NCBI GenBank assembly: GCA_001464575.1
Contig: LNFE01000239.1
Coordinates: 1 to 51,530, forward strand
Direction: 5' to 3'
DNA length: 51,530 bases
DNA from: Acidobacteria bacterium Ga0077553
GTDB taxonomy: Bacteria; Acidobacteriota; Terriglobia; Bryobacterales; Bryobacteraceae
The notes under the pieces were generated by a model that had not been told where the DNA came from, did no database searches, and saw only the letters and a program-made list of their open reading frames with translations. Position 1 is the stretch's first letter, and each line of letters begins with the position of its first letter. This document shows positions 1 to 8,432 of the stretch, in pieces. Made by a program: the position numbers and the translations under genes.

Positions 1-206
1 ATGCCGAGATCTTCGTCGAGCAACGGCCATCGAATGGAGTAGCCGCTCGGCGACAGGTGGCAGCGCATGCGCTCGACACTGGTGGCTTGGCCCAAGCGTT
101 CGGAAATCAACTCCCAGCGCATTTCGGTTTTTCCGCGATGGGTGAAGATGGTGAGATGGGATTCGTTGGCGCTGATCTCGCGCGCGAGGATTGCGCTAGA
201 CGGCAC
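1..206 (-). CDS. DUF2442-like protein, 3' end cut by window edge
   Basis: About 68 codons are visible before the left edge and the stop is outside the window. The start is taken as the GTG at 206-204, which overlaps the TAG stop of the upstream DUF4160 gene. The visible protein ends with the motif IRWPLLDEDLG, which resembles the HWPDLDEDLS-type signature at the C-terminus of DUF2442 proteins, preceded by RWELISERLG. DUF2442 genes commonly sit directly after DUF4160 genes, and this has been taken as a possible toxin-antitoxin arrangement, with the DUF2442 protein as the likely partner or antitoxin; that role is inference. The overlapping start implies translational coupling with DUF4160. The N-terminal half is weakly conserved, so the family call rests mainly on the C-terminal motif and the neighbour. 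Confidence 0.6.
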   Translation of the reverse strand, partial: MPSSAILAREISANESHLTIFTHRGKTEMRWELISERLGQATSVERMRCHLSPSGYSIRWPLLDEDLG

Positions 207-456
207 GGCGGCCTCCGAACAGGTCGTACCATCCGCCGGCGATTTCGTCAAAATGCATGTAGACGATGCGGCGGGCGTCACGCCGGGACCGCGCGGTCAG
301 ATTGTGCTCGAAGTCCTCTTCGATGACGAACTGGTCGGGGTGCAACCAGAACTTACACTCGATGTTGCCCTTCTGCACGTAGACGTGCATCGGCTCTGTC
401 CCTTCATTGGAATTGAAGTAACAACGCCATCCTTGTAGCTGGAGTACTGTTGGCAT
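196..456 (-). CDS. DUF4160 domain-containing protein
   Basis: A small 86-residue protein. The N-terminal half carries the family signature: a hydrophobic strand, then YFNSNEGTEPMHVYVQKG (about residues 13-30), then KFWLHPDQF. This matches the DUF4160 pattern of a short motif rich in N, E, P and H followed by a charged strand and KFWL. An AGGAG Shine-Dalgarno lies 7 nt before the ATG, and a good -10-like TATACT sits at 484-479 on the minus strand, so the pair could have its own promoter just after infC. The downstream DUF2442-like gene overlaps its stop codon. The biochemical role is unknown; a type II toxin-antitoxin role has been suggested for such pairs but nothing in the sequence proves it. 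Confidence 0.8.
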   Translation of the reverse strand: MPTVLQLQGWRCYFNSNEGTEPMHVYVQKGNIECKFWLHPDQFVIEEDFEHNLTARSRRDARRIVYMHFDEIAGGWYDLFGGRRAV

Positions 457-513
457 ACGCGATCTCCTGATCGACGTAAGTATAGTACAGTGCCCCCGCC
501 TACAGCCGGACAG

Positions 514-1122
514 TTAGCGGGGGTTCTCGGGTCCACCTGTGGCGGGAGCGGGCGCGGGAGCCGCTTTTTTGACGGGTAGGTCTTTCTTCAGCGGGCTGAT
601 GAGGATGTGGGCGTTGCGGCCTTCGAGACGGGGCGAACCTTCCACCGTTCCGTACGGCTTCAAATCGCCGGCGAACCGGAGCAGCAGTTTCTGACCAAGA
701 TCGACGTGGGCGATCTCGCGTCCACGGAACTGCACGACGGCCTTGACGCGATTGCCTTCTCCGAGAAACCGGATGGCGTGGTTCTTTTTAAAGTCGTAAT
801 CGTGGTCGTCCGTGTTGGGCCGGAACTTCAGCTCTTTCACGTGGATGACGTGCTGCTTGCGCTTGGCGTCGTGCGACTTCTTCTTCTGCTCGTATTGCCA
901 CTGGCCGTAGTCCATGGCCTTGGCCACCGGCGGCTCCGCGGTCGGGGCAATGACGATCAGATCCAGACCCAGGTCTTTCGCTTTTCGAACGGCGGCGGGA
1001 GTCGGCATGACCTCCACAGTGCCATCAGGAAACACGGCGCGGACTTCGCGCGCTTGGATTGCCTCGTTAACGTTCTCTCGAATCTTGGGGAGCGGCAGAC
1101 GGAAGGGTCGGTTTGGATACAT
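514..1122 (-). CDS. infC: Translation initiation factor IF-3
   Basis: IF-3 binds the 30S subunit, blocks premature 50S joining and checks the start codon-initiator tRNA pairing. The 202-residue protein has the N-domain (about 17-86, with VNEAIQAREV and the diagnostic PTAEPPVAKAMDYG), a lysine-rich linker (80-92), and the C-domain (92-178, with VKELKFRPNTDDHDY and RFRGREIAH-type motifs). A short Ala/Pro/Lys tail (179-202) extends beyond the usual end of about 175-180. The start used is ATG; the unusual AUU start known from E. coli is not seen here. A TTGACA -35 with a weaker -10 lies immediately upstream, only 10 nt from the ATG. The usual neighbours (thrS upstream, rpmI-rplT downstream) are absent. 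Confidence 0.97.
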   Translation of the reverse strand: MYPNRPFRLPLPKIRENVNEAIQAREVRAVFPDGTVEVMPTPAAVRKAKDLGLDLIVIAPTAEPPVAKAMDYGQWQYEQKKKSHDAKRKQHVIHVKELKFRPNTDDHDYDFKKNHAIRFLGEGNRVKAVVQFRGREIAHVDLGQKLLLRFAGDLKPYGTVEGSPRLEGRNAHILISPLKKDLPVKKAAPAPAPATGGPENPR

Positions 1123-1132
1123 TCAGCTCGTA

Positions 1133-1161
1133 GTCCTAGTGTAATAGGAACCGGCTGTCAA
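1133..1161 (-). promoter_or_regulatory. Predicted infC promoter
   Basis: On the minus strand a perfect TTGACA (1161-1156) is followed by a 17-nt spacer and TAGGAC (1138-1133). The -35 is consensus and the -10 matches only in part. The -10 ends 10 nt before the infC ATG, so the transcript would begin a few bases before the start codon or on it. Confidence 0.5.
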
Positions 1162-1233
1162 GTCCATCCCGGTATTTTTTGGGGAGCGCATCTTCTGCGG
1201 CCCTTCGTTTCCGCGTACCATAATGGCAAGAAT

Positions 1234-2835
1234 ATGAGTCTCGCGCCTGGACAACAAATTGGTGATTATCTGATTCTGCAAGAGTTGGGCGCGGGAGGCA
1301 TGGGCAAGGTCTATAAGGTCCAGAACGTCATCTCCGATCGCCTGGAGGCCATGAAGGTTCTGCTGCCCGATCTGACCCGCGACTCCGATCTTGCCGACCG
1401 GTTCCTGCGGGAAATCAAGGTGCAGGCGAGTCTTGAGCATCCCAACATCGCCCGGCTCCACACGGCGATGCGGGCCGACAACCAACTGTTGATGCTGATG
1501 GAGTTCGTTGAAGGACGGACGGTAGAAAGCCTGTTCACGCCAGAACGGCCGATGCCGCTCGATCACGCGGTGTGGTACTGCATGCAGGTGCTCAGCGCTC
1601 TCGATTATGCCCATGTCCGCGGCATTGTCCACCGGGACATTAAGCCCTCGAACATGATGCTGACCAACCAGGGGCAGATCAAGCTTCTCGATTTCGGCAT
1701 CGCCCGGGTGATCAACGATCCCTCGCTCACGCAGACTCGCCAGACCGTTGGATCCTTGTTCTATATGTCGCCGGAGCAGATCAACGGCCAGCCGGTGGAC
1801 GCTCGATCCGACCTCTACTCGCTGGGGGTATCGCTGTATCAGATGGTGACCGGGCGCAAACCTTTCGACGGGACTAGCGACTTCTCGATTATGGCCGCGC
1901 ACATGCAGCAGCAGGCCATTCCGCCCATCCAGCTCGATCCTTCGATGCCGCCGAGTTTGAACGATGCCATTCTGCGGGCGATTGCAAAGGATGTCAACAA
2001 CCGATTCCAAAGCGCGGCGGAGTTCCATGCGGGCTTGGAGAGTGTCCTGCGCGTGATCCAAAGCGGGGGGCAGCCAGCCGCCCCGGTGGCCGCGCCGCAG
2101 CCGCAACCAACACCAATGCCGCCGCCCACCTCCGGCAGCGGATTAGGCGTGAAGCTCGGTATCGTCGCTCTGGTGGTGTTTCTGCTGGCTGGCGGCGGCC
2201 TGGCGTGGTGGAAGCTACGGAAGCCCGTGGCTGAGCCCGAGCCCACGGTGGCAGTCACGCCCCCTGCGCCCGAAACGAAGCCCGAAACAAAGGGCGACAA
2301 ACAGCCTGAACCGCCGGCTCAGACCCCGGTCGAAGACAAGCCGGCCGAGCCGGTAGCGGTGGCAGCCGCACCCATCAACAAGCCCACGCTGCCGGTCGTG
2401 AAACCGGAGGCCAGAACGGAAGCAAAGACGACGGTTCCCCAGACGGCCCCGCCGCCAGTTCGCGTCACGACCCCTGAACCCGTCGTCCCGGCGCCGGCTG
2501 CGGTGACGCCGCCCGCGTATACCCCGCCGGCGCCCGTAGCCCAACCGGCGGCGCCCCGCATCCATGCGGCCGTCGTCTCGGAACTGCGGGTTCGCCGGGT
2601 CCGCATCCAATCGCGCCTCGAAGCGTGCAAGGCGGCCATGAACAACCTGCGCGATACCCTGGCCAGCCAAGGGCTGAAGCCGCGCGGCGACATCGGCATT
2701 CTGCTGCAGACGGTGGCCAGCGAGGTGAGCGAAGCGGAAGCGTCCGTGAAGGACGGCGACGCGGAGGCCGCCAAGCAACACTTTGACATCGCCGAGCAGG
2801 CGCTGCGCAAGGCCGAACGTTTCTTTAACCTCTAG
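1234..2835 (+). CDS. Transmembrane serine/threonine protein kinase
   Basis: A 533-residue Hanks-type kinase. Visible catalytic features are the glycine loop GAGGMGKVYK (19-28), the ATP-anchoring Lys41 in AMKVL, the catalytic loop HRDIKPSN (133-140, Asp135), the metal-binding DFG (153-155) and the P+1 region MSPEQ (178-182). One transmembrane helix follows at about 306-327. The remaining outer segment is a Pro/Ala/Glu/Lys-rich linker and then a charged helical C-terminal domain (about 450-533) with no PASTA, WD40 or TPR signature, so its ligand is unknown. The open frame continues upstream into the infC antisense strand, but homology begins at this ATG. A CATAAT hexamer lies 9 nt upstream and there is no clear Shine-Dalgarno. 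It is divergent from infC. Confidence 0.93.
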   Translation: MSLAPGQQIGDYLILQELGAGGMGKVYKVQNVISDRLEAMKVLLPDLTRDSDLADRFLREIKVQASLEHPNIARLHTAMRADNQLLMLMEFVEGRTVESLFTPERPMPLDHAVWYCMQVLSALDYAHVRGIVHRDIKPSNMMLTNQGQIKLLDFGIARVINDPSLTQTRQTVGSLFYMSPEQINGQPVDARSDLYSLGVSLYQMVTGRKPFDGTSDFSIMAAHMQQQAIPPIQLDPSMPPSLNDAILRAIAKDVNNRFQSAAEFHAGLESVLRVIQSGGQPAAPVAAPQPQPTPMPPPTSGSGLGVKLGIVALVVFLLAGGGLAWWKLRKPVAEPEPTVAVTPPAPETKPETKGDKQPEPPAQTPVEDKPAEPVAVAAAPINKPTLPVVKPEARTEAKTTVPQTAPPPVRVTTPEPVVPAPAAVTPPAYTPPAPVAQPAAPRIHAAVVSELRVRRVRIQSRLEACKAAMNNLRDTLASQGLKPRGDIGILLQTVASEVSEAEASVKDGDAEAAKQHFDIAEQALRKAERFFNL

Positions 2836-2840
2836 CCGCC

Positions 2841-5237
2841 CTATTCGCCGCGCAGCGCAACGGCCGGGTCAATCCGGGTGGCGCGCCACGCTGGCAGGAA
2901 GGTCGCCAGCGCCGCCACGGCACCGAGCAGCGCCGCCACGCCGAGGTACACCACCGGATTCCAGGCGCTGATGCCGTACAACACGCTGGCGAGCGCTTGC
3001 CCGACAACGGCCGCCAACACGACTCCCGCCGCGATTCCCGCCGCCACCAGCCGCAGGCCCTGAGCCATGACCAGCCGCAGGATCTGCCCCGGCCCAGCGC
3101 CCAGCGCGAGCCGGATGCCGATCTCCGTCGTCCGGCGCGCGACCGAATAGGCCATCACCCCATAGATTCCGATACTGGCGAGCAGCAGCGCCGCCCCCGC
3201 GAAGAGCAGGGTAACCAGGCTGCGTATCCGCGACGCGGCGATCGACTCGATGACTACATCCTGCATGGAGCGCACGCGGTTCAGCGGGATGTTCGCATCC
3301 AACTGCTTCATCTCCTGCTTGAGCGCCCCAGCCAATCGCGACGTGGGAAGCGACGAACGCACGACGATGTTCAGAGTCGGGTACGGCATCTGCGAAAACG
3401 GCAGATAGACCTCTGCCCGCGGCTCCTCGGCCAAGCCGCGCCGCCGGATGCCCGCCACAACGCCCACCACCTCGCCGGTCCAATCCGATCCGTACGAGAG
3501 CGTCAGTTTCCGCCCGATCGGGTTCACGCCGGGGAAGAACTGCTTAGCCATGGGCTCGGAGATGATAGCCGCGGGCGCGGAATCTTTGGTGTCCCGGTCA
3601 TCAAACAGGCGGCCTTGCAACAGAGGGATCCGGAAGGTCTCAAAATATCCCGGCGTCACCGATACGTTGCCGATCGCTGGTTTCACGGGTTGCGGAGGCT
3701 CGCCAGGAATGGAGAGGTCCATGAACGAATAGACGCCCCCAAGCGGCGGGAAGATCGTCGCGGCGGCCGACTCGACGCCGGGCAGGGCCCGGACCCGCGC
3801 GAGATAGGTGTCGACGAACTGGGCCATCGCATCGAGCGAGGAAAATTTGCGCGAGGGCAGGGCTAAATCGAGGATCGTCACGTCGGTCACGGCGAATCCC
3901 GCGTCGACGGCCAACAGGCGCCGCATGCTTTCGAGCAGCAGGCCCGCGCCAATCAGCAGGAAGGAAGCGAGCGCCACTTCGCCAATCACCAACGCCCCGC
4001 GGACCTTGCTCTGCCCCACCCCACCGGTTGAACCGCGCCCGCCGCTCGCCTTCAGATCCGTCGCCAACAGCGCCGGAGCGATGCCGAACAGCAATGCGGT
4101 GAGACTCACGACGGCAAGCGTAAAGACGACCGAGGCGCCATCGATTCGCAACTCATCCAGCCGGGGCATGGCCGGTAGGTCTAAGACCCGGAGGATGCGT
4201 ACAGCCCACCAAGCCAACGCCAGCCCGAGCGCCCCACCAATGGCAGCCAGCGCGAAACTCTCCGTCAAGAGCTGCCGGATCAAGCGCTCGCGCGGCGCGC
4301 CGACCGCGGTGCGGATGGCGAACTCCCGCTGCCGGTTTGTCGCGCGGGCCAGCAAAAGATTCGCAATGTTCCCGCAGACCGTAAGGAGCAACACACCAAC
4401 CGCGATCGAGAGCAGGTAAAGCGTGGGGCGCACTTCGCCCGTGATGGTTTGGTCCAGTGACTCCAAATGCGCCCGGTAGCCCTTATTGGTATCCGGATAC
4501 ATCTGCTCATTGCGCTCTCCCAAGGCGAGGATTTCCTGGCGCGCGGCGTCCACGGTCGCCCCCGGCCGCAAGCGGCCAATCGCTTTGTAGATATGTCCGT
4601 CGCGCATCTTCGATGCCATCGATCCCACTGCAACCGGCGTCCAACCGGCCACGGGATGCGGGAACTTGAAGTCCGGCGGCATCACCCCAATCACTTCGAA
4701 GTTGGCGGCGTTCAAAGTCAGCTTTTTCCCGATCACGTTCGGATCGCCGCCGAACCGGCTCAGCCACCAGGCGTGAGACAGCACGATTACCCACTGCCTG
4801 CCCAACACGTCTTCCCCTTGCCGAAACACTCGTCCGTGCAGCGGCCGCGCCCCCAGCACGTCGAAGAAGTTGAAGTTCGCCGCCACGGTCTCCACCTGCT
4901 CCGGTTCGCCGAGCCCGGTATAGACCAAGCGATTAGCGTAGTACGAGTAGGCAACGAGGCTATCGAGCGTCTTCGCGAGTTGGCGGTAGTCCACAATATC
5001 CGGCATCGAGATGCCGCGGAGCTCCTTGCCGTCCTTGGTCGGCACCCCGGACAGGTGCACGAGGGTCTCCGGATTGGCATAGGGGAGCGGGCGCAGGAGA
5101 ACGCTGTTCACCAACGCGAATATGGCGATGTTGGCGCCGATTCCCAACGCCAGCGTCAGTAAGGCTACTGTCGCGAAACCGGGCTGCTTCACAAGCAGAC
5201 GGATGGCGAAACGGAGATCGTCTATTAGTTCGGACAA
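2841..5237 (-). CDS. ADOP-family permease (MacB/FtsX-like, duplicated)
   Basis: A 798-residue inner-membrane protein with two repeats, each made of a MacB-type periplasmic domain and an FtsX domain. The first repeat has a transmembrane helix at about 20-42, a periplasmic domain at about 50-235 and helices near 272-297, 325-350 and 368-392. The second starts with a helix near 413-437, has its periplasmic domain at about 445-640, and ends with three helices. This duplicated layout without an adjacent ATPase is the acidobacterial duplicated orphan permease family; members are thought to act in macrolide-, lipid- or peptide-type export, but the substrate is unknown. The start is a TTG giving the family-typical N-terminus (DDLRFAIRLLVKQPGF). 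There is no partner ATPase next door, and a 56-nt gap separates it from ldhA. Confidence 0.9.
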   Translation of the reverse strand: MSELIDDLRFAIRLLVKQPGFATVALLTLALGIGANIAIFALVNSVLLRPLPYANPETLVHLSGVPTKDGKELRGISMPDIVDYRQLAKTLDSLVAYSYYANRLVYTGLGEPEQVETVAANFNFFDVLGARPLHGRVFRQGEDVLGRQWVIVLSHAWWLSRFGGDPNVIGKKLTLNAANFEVIGVMPPDFKFPHPVAGWTPVAVGSMASKMRDGHIYKAIGRLRPGATVDAARQEILALGERNEQMYPDTNKGYRAHLESLDQTITGEVRPTLYLLSIAVGVLLLTVCGNIANLLLARATNRQREFAIRTAVGAPRERLIRQLLTESFALAAIGGALGLALAWWAVRILRVLDLPAMPRLDELRIDGASVVFTLAVVSLTALLFGIAPALLATDLKASGGRGSTGGVGQSKVRGALVIGEVALASFLLIGAGLLLESMRRLLAVDAGFAVTDVTILDLALPSRKFSSLDAMAQFVDTYLARVRALPGVESAAATIFPPLGGVYSFMDLSIPGEPPQPVKPAIGNVSVTPGYFETFRIPLLQGRLFDDRDTKDSAPAAIISEPMAKQFFPGVNPIGRKLTLSYGSDWTGEVVGVVAGIRRRGLAEEPRAEVYLPFSQMPYPTLNIVVRSSLPTSRLAGALKQEMKQLDANIPLNRVRSMQDVVIESIAASRIRSLVTLLFAGAALLLASIGIYGVMAYSVARRTTEIGIRLALGAGPGQILRLVMAQGLRLVAAGIAAGVVLAAVVGQALASVLYGISAWNPVVYLGVAALLGAVAALATFLPAWRATRIDPAVALRGE

Positions 5238-5293
5238 CTCGGATCGAAGAGAAAGATTACCGATCAGGATCGCATACTCGCGCTGGCCCTTGC

Positions 5294-6271
5294 TCAGACA
5301 ATTGCATTACTACACGTACCGGTCTTCTCGTATTCACTCACGTTCCGTACGGTGACGGTGGCAATGGCCGCAAGCGCCTCGGCGGTGAAGAAAGCCTGAT
5401 GCCCGGTAACTAACACGTTCGGAAAAGTGAGCAGGCGGCTAAATACGTCGTCCTGAATCACGGTCTCCGATAGGTCGGAGAAGAATAGCTCGCCTTCTTC
5501 CTCGTAGACGTCGATTCCCAACCAACCTAACTGGCCGGACTTCAGCGCTTCGATCACCGCCAACGTATCCACCAGAGCGCCGCGGCTGGTATTGATCAAC
5601 ATCGCCCCGCGCTTCATCCCGGCAATCGACGCGGCGTCGATCAGATGCCTCGTTTCCGCCGTCAGCGGGCAATGGAGCGAGACGATATCGCTTTCCGCCA
5701 GCAACTCGGGCAGAGTGGCGGGGGTCACGCCGTCCACGGTGGAAAACGGGTCGTAGCCGATCACGCGGCACCCCATACCGAGCAGAATCCGCGCCGTGCA
5801 CGCGCCGATCTTTCCGAGCCCGATTAACCCCACCGTTTTGCCGTGCATGTCGAAACCCAACAGTCCATCGAGGGAGAAATTTCCGTCCCGCACGCGGCTG
5901 TAGGCCCGATGCACATGGCGGTTCAACGACAACATGAGCGCGATGGTGTGCTCCGCTACGGCGTAAGGCGAGTACGCCGGCACCCGCACCACGGTCAAGC
6001 CCGCCGCGTGCGCCGCCGGTACGTCGATGTGGTTATAGCCGGCCGACCGGGTTGCCACCAGCCGCACCCCGGCCTGCTGGAGTTGGGCGATCGCCGCCGC
6101 GTCCACCTGATCGTTGACGAACACGCAGACCGCTTCGCATTCCTTCGCTAGAACGGCGGTGTCGGCGCGAAGCGGCAGGTCGATCCAGTGAAAGTGATGC
6201 CCGGCCTCGCGGTTCGCGTACTCGAACGGCTGCTTCTCGTAGCGTTTGGTATTGAAGAAGGCGATTTGCAT
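5294..6271 (-). CDS. ldhA: D-lactate dehydrogenase (fermentative, LdhA type)
   Basis: An NAD-dependent D-2-hydroxyacid dehydrogenase that reduces pyruvate to D-lactate in the cytoplasm. The 325-residue length and the whole layout match E. coli LdhA. Visible are RVPAYSPYAVAEH (96-108), the dinucleotide-binding GLGKIG (151-156), the substrate-binding arginine in NTSRGALVD (Arg230), the acidic catalytic stretch DVYEEEGELFF (254-264) and the catalytic histidine in TGHQAF (His291). The conserved FVND near residue 51 separates it from phosphoglycerate dehydrogenases. It is followed at close spacing by the ADOP permease and preceded by the ankyrin protein, all on the minus strand; a functional link between the three is not evident. 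Confidence 0.92.
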   Translation of the reverse strand: MQIAFFNTKRYEKQPFEYANREAGHHFHWIDLPLRADTAVLAKECEAVCVFVNDQVDAAAIAQLQQAGVRLVATRSAGYNHIDVPAAHAAGLTVVRVPAYSPYAVAEHTIALMLSLNRHVHRAYSRVRDGNFSLDGLLGFDMHGKTVGLIGLGKIGACTARILLGMGCRVIGYDPFSTVDGVTPATLPELLAESDIVSLHCPLTAETRHLIDAASIAGMKRGAMLINTSRGALVDTLAVIEALKSGQLGWLGIDVYEEEGELFFSDLSETVIQDDVFSRLLTFPNVLVTGHQAFFTAEALAAIATVTVRNVSEYEKTGTCSNAIV

Positions 6272-6280
6272 GATCGCTTC

Positions 6281-7180
6281 CTATCTTAGCGGCCGCTCCG
6301 CCATGAGCTTTTCCGCGGACTGTCCATCGGGAGCCTGATAGGTCGCTGAGACGCCATGTTGGCGCAGGAACTTCGCCGGTTCCTCGCTCTTCATGTAGAT
6401 GGCCGTCATCAAGGCGTTCCACTGCGGACGGTCGGTCCGGGAGCTGAGCACGTGCAGGTCAGCCCCATGCTGCGCGAGCAGTTCCAGTTTCTCGCGGCCC
6501 CGGAAAACATGGGACAGATGGACAAACGGCTCCCCGAAGCGGTCTTTCGAATTCGGGTCCACGCCGGCTTGCAGAACGGCGGCGAGCAAGGCGACGGCTC
6601 CGGGAGAATTTCCTTCGAAGATCGCCTGGACGAGCTCGGCGTTCGGCAGGGGAGCGCCGTGGGCTAGCAGGATCGTGACCCCGTTCACCCCGGCGTCGCC
6701 GCTGTAGTCTTCGAGCACGCGGTTCACGGCATGTTCGAGCAGTGTCTTGCCGTGAGCGTCGACGGCGGTCCAGTCGATGGCGGCGCTCTGCTTCAGGAGG
6801 GCCTCGGCGGCGGGGTAGTCTTTTTGGTCCAGCGCCGCGGCGATATTCGTCAGGCGCGGATCTGGGAAACGGCCGGCCTGCTCACGGTTGTGGGTGTCGC
6901 GGCGAGCTTCGGCCCAATTCGAAACCCAGAGCCCGCCGCCCACGAGGAACGGGAGGGAGACGGCCAACAGGGCGGCGTAGCGCAAGCCGGGCGAGCTTGA
7001 CAGTTGAGCCCATAGCAGCAGGGCGCCGGCCAAGAGAGCGATGGGGAGCAAGACCATTCCAAAGCCGGCGGCCATACCTTTGCCGGAGGCATCGTTGCCG
7101 CCCTTGGCGAAGAAGAAAGACGCGGCGAAGAGGACTTCGATGGCAACGAATACCCAGCCGATGACGAAGGCGATTTTCAT
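6281..7180 (-). CDS. Membrane-anchored ankyrin-repeat protein
   Basis: A 299-residue protein of unknown function. Three hydrophobic segments sit at the N-terminus (about 3-25, 37-60 and 67-88), followed by a soluble part of about 200 residues with degenerate ankyrin repeats. Recognisable repeat cores are HGKTLLEHAVNRVL, GVTILLAHGAPLP, LLAAVLQAGVDPNSKDRFGEPFVHL, and the later block with QHGADLHVL and NALMTAIYMKSEE. Ankyrin repeats normally bind other proteins, so a membrane-tethered adaptor is plausible, but no partner is indicated. It lies 9 nt upstream of ldhA on the same strand and may be co-transcribed with it. Its start faces the tRNA-Pro gene across a short gap. Confidence 0.75.
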   Translation of the reverse strand: MKIAFVIGWVFVAIEVLFAASFFFAKGGNDASGKGMAAGFGMVLLPIALLAGALLLWAQLSSSPGLRYAALLAVSLPFLVGGGLWVSNWAEARRDTHNREQAGRFPDPRLTNIAAALDQKDYPAAEALLKQSAAIDWTAVDAHGKTLLEHAVNRVLEDYSGDAGVNGVTILLAHGAPLPNAELVQAIFEGNSPGAVALLAAVLQAGVDPNSKDRFGEPFVHLSHVFRGREKLELLAQHGADLHVLSSRTDRPQWNALMTAIYMKSEEPAKFLRQHGVSATYQAPDGQSAEKLMAERPLR

Positions 7181-7262
7181 AGATTCCCTGATCAGGGCGC
7201 GAGAACAGATGGAAAACGATCAAGCTCTTGCCGAAACGGCGGCAACCGCGCTATTCTGGATG

Positions 7263-7342
<80 letters not shown>

Positions 7343-7358
7343 TTTCTTGATTTTCGCC

Positions 7359-7395
7359 GGCCGAGGGCTTATTGCTCCCGGCCCTTTTCGTTTTT
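7359..7395 (+). terminator. Rho-independent terminator after tRNA-Pro
   Basis: GGCCGAGGGC (7359-7368), a 5-nt loop, then GCTCCCGGCC (7374-7383) form a 10-bp stem with one mismatch and one G-U pair. It is followed by CTTTT and, after CG, by five more T residues. It lies 16 nt beyond the tRNA 3' end. Confidence 0.75.
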
Positions 7396-7422
7396 AAGCG
7401 GGAATGGCAGAGCCAGACAAGG

Positions 7423-7428
7423 GATAAT
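7423..7428 (+). promoter_or_regulatory. -10-like hexamer of hldD
   Basis: GATAAT preceded by GG lies 11 nt before the hldD ATG. There is no recognisable -35 at the right distance and no Shine-Dalgarno between it and the ATG, which points to a leaderless transcript. Confidence 0.35.
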
Positions 7429-7439
7429 AGCGGGTTACT

Positions 7440-8432
7440 ATGCCCATTGACTCCTCTCGCCGCATTCTGGTCACCGGCGGCGCCGGCATGATCGGCAGCG
7501 CCATCGTCTGGAAGCTGAACCAACTCGGCTACCAGCACATCCTTATCGCGGACCGCCTCGACCTGTCCGAAAAGTGGCGCAATCTCGTGCCGCTGCAGTT
7601 CCTGGACTATGTCGACGGCGAAGACCTCCTCGCGACCCTACCCCAACTTGGCGAAGTCGACACCATCTTCCATCTCGGCGCCTGCTCCGCCACCACCGAG
7701 AAAGACTCCGCCTTCCTCATGCGGAACAACTTCGAGTACACGAAGACGCTCGCCAATTGGGCTCTCTCCAAAGGCGCCCGCTTCGTCTACGCCTCCTCCG
7801 CCGCCACCTACGGCGCCCGCGAAGACGATTTCCGCGAGGACCTCCCCCTGGATTCGCTCCGCCCGCTGAACATGTACGGCTACTCGAAGCACCTGTTCGA
7901 CCAGTACGCGGTGCGCGCCGGGTTCGCCGAACGCGTCGTTGGCCTGAAATACTTTAACGTCTTCGGCCCCAATGAAGACCATAAGGGCGACATGCGCAGC
8001 GTGGTCCACAAGGCCTTCCACCAAATTCGCTCCACCGGCAAACTCGAACTCTTCCGCAGCCACCGCCCGGACTTCGAAGACGGCTGCCAGCAGCGCGACT
8101 TCCTGTACGTGAAAGACGCCGTCGCCATGTCCATCCACCTCGCCGATACGCCGGAAGCCGGCGGCCTGTTCAACCTCGGCTCCGGCCATGCCCATACGTG
8201 GCTCGACCTGGGCCGCGCCATCTTCGCAGCCCTCGACCTCGAACCGAACATCGAGTTCATCCCGATGCCCGAGCATCTGCGCGGCAAGTACCAATACCGC
8301 ACGTGCGCCACCGTCGACAAACTCCGCGGCGCCGGGTATTCCGCCCCCATCACGCCGCTACGTGATTCGGTCGCCGACTACATCCGCAACTATCTCAACT
8401 ACGACCGGCGATTAGGCGACGAGTCGCTCTAA
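7440..8432 (+). CDS. hldD: ADP-L-glycero-D-manno-heptose-6-epimerase
   Basis: It epimerises ADP-D-glycero-beta-D-manno-heptose to the L-glycero form used for the lipopolysaccharide inner core. The 330-residue short-chain dehydrogenase has the NADP-binding TGGAGMIG (12-19), the family-specific HLGACSATTEKD (78-89), SSAATYG (119-125), the catalytic pair Tyr146/Lys150 in YGYSK, and LKYFNVFGPNEDHKGDMRS, which is diagnostic for HldD. Its presence supports a Gram-negative envelope with heptose-containing LPS. There is no Shine-Dalgarno; a -10-like box lies 11 nt before the ATG. The 3' end overlaps the convergent downstream gene by 21 nt. Confidence 0.95.
   Translation: MPIDSSRRILVTGGAGMIGSAIVWKLNQLGYQHILIADRLDLSEKWRNLVPLQFLDYVDGEDLLATLPQLGEVDTIFHLGACSATTEKDSAFLMRNNFEYTKTLANWALSKGARFVYASSAATYGAREDDFREDLPLDSLRPLNMYGYSKHLFDQYAVRAGFAERVVGLKYFNVFGPNEDHKGDMRSVVHKAFHQIRSTGKLELFRSHRPDFEDGCQQRDFLYVKDAVAMSIHLADTPEAGGLFNLGSGHAHTWLDLGRAIFAALDLEPNIEFIPMPEHLRGKYQYRTCATVDKLRGAGYSAPITPLRDSVADYIRNYLNYDRRLGDESL

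Noticed and set aside
493..523. Possible infC terminator (CCCCCGC / GCGGGGG)
   Set aside because: The seven-pair stem has a 17-nt loop containing the infC stop codon and no T run follows; too weak to call.
607..1233. N-terminal extension of the kinase frame through the infC region
   Set aside because: The residues are antisense of infC; kinase homology and the likely promoter start at 1234.
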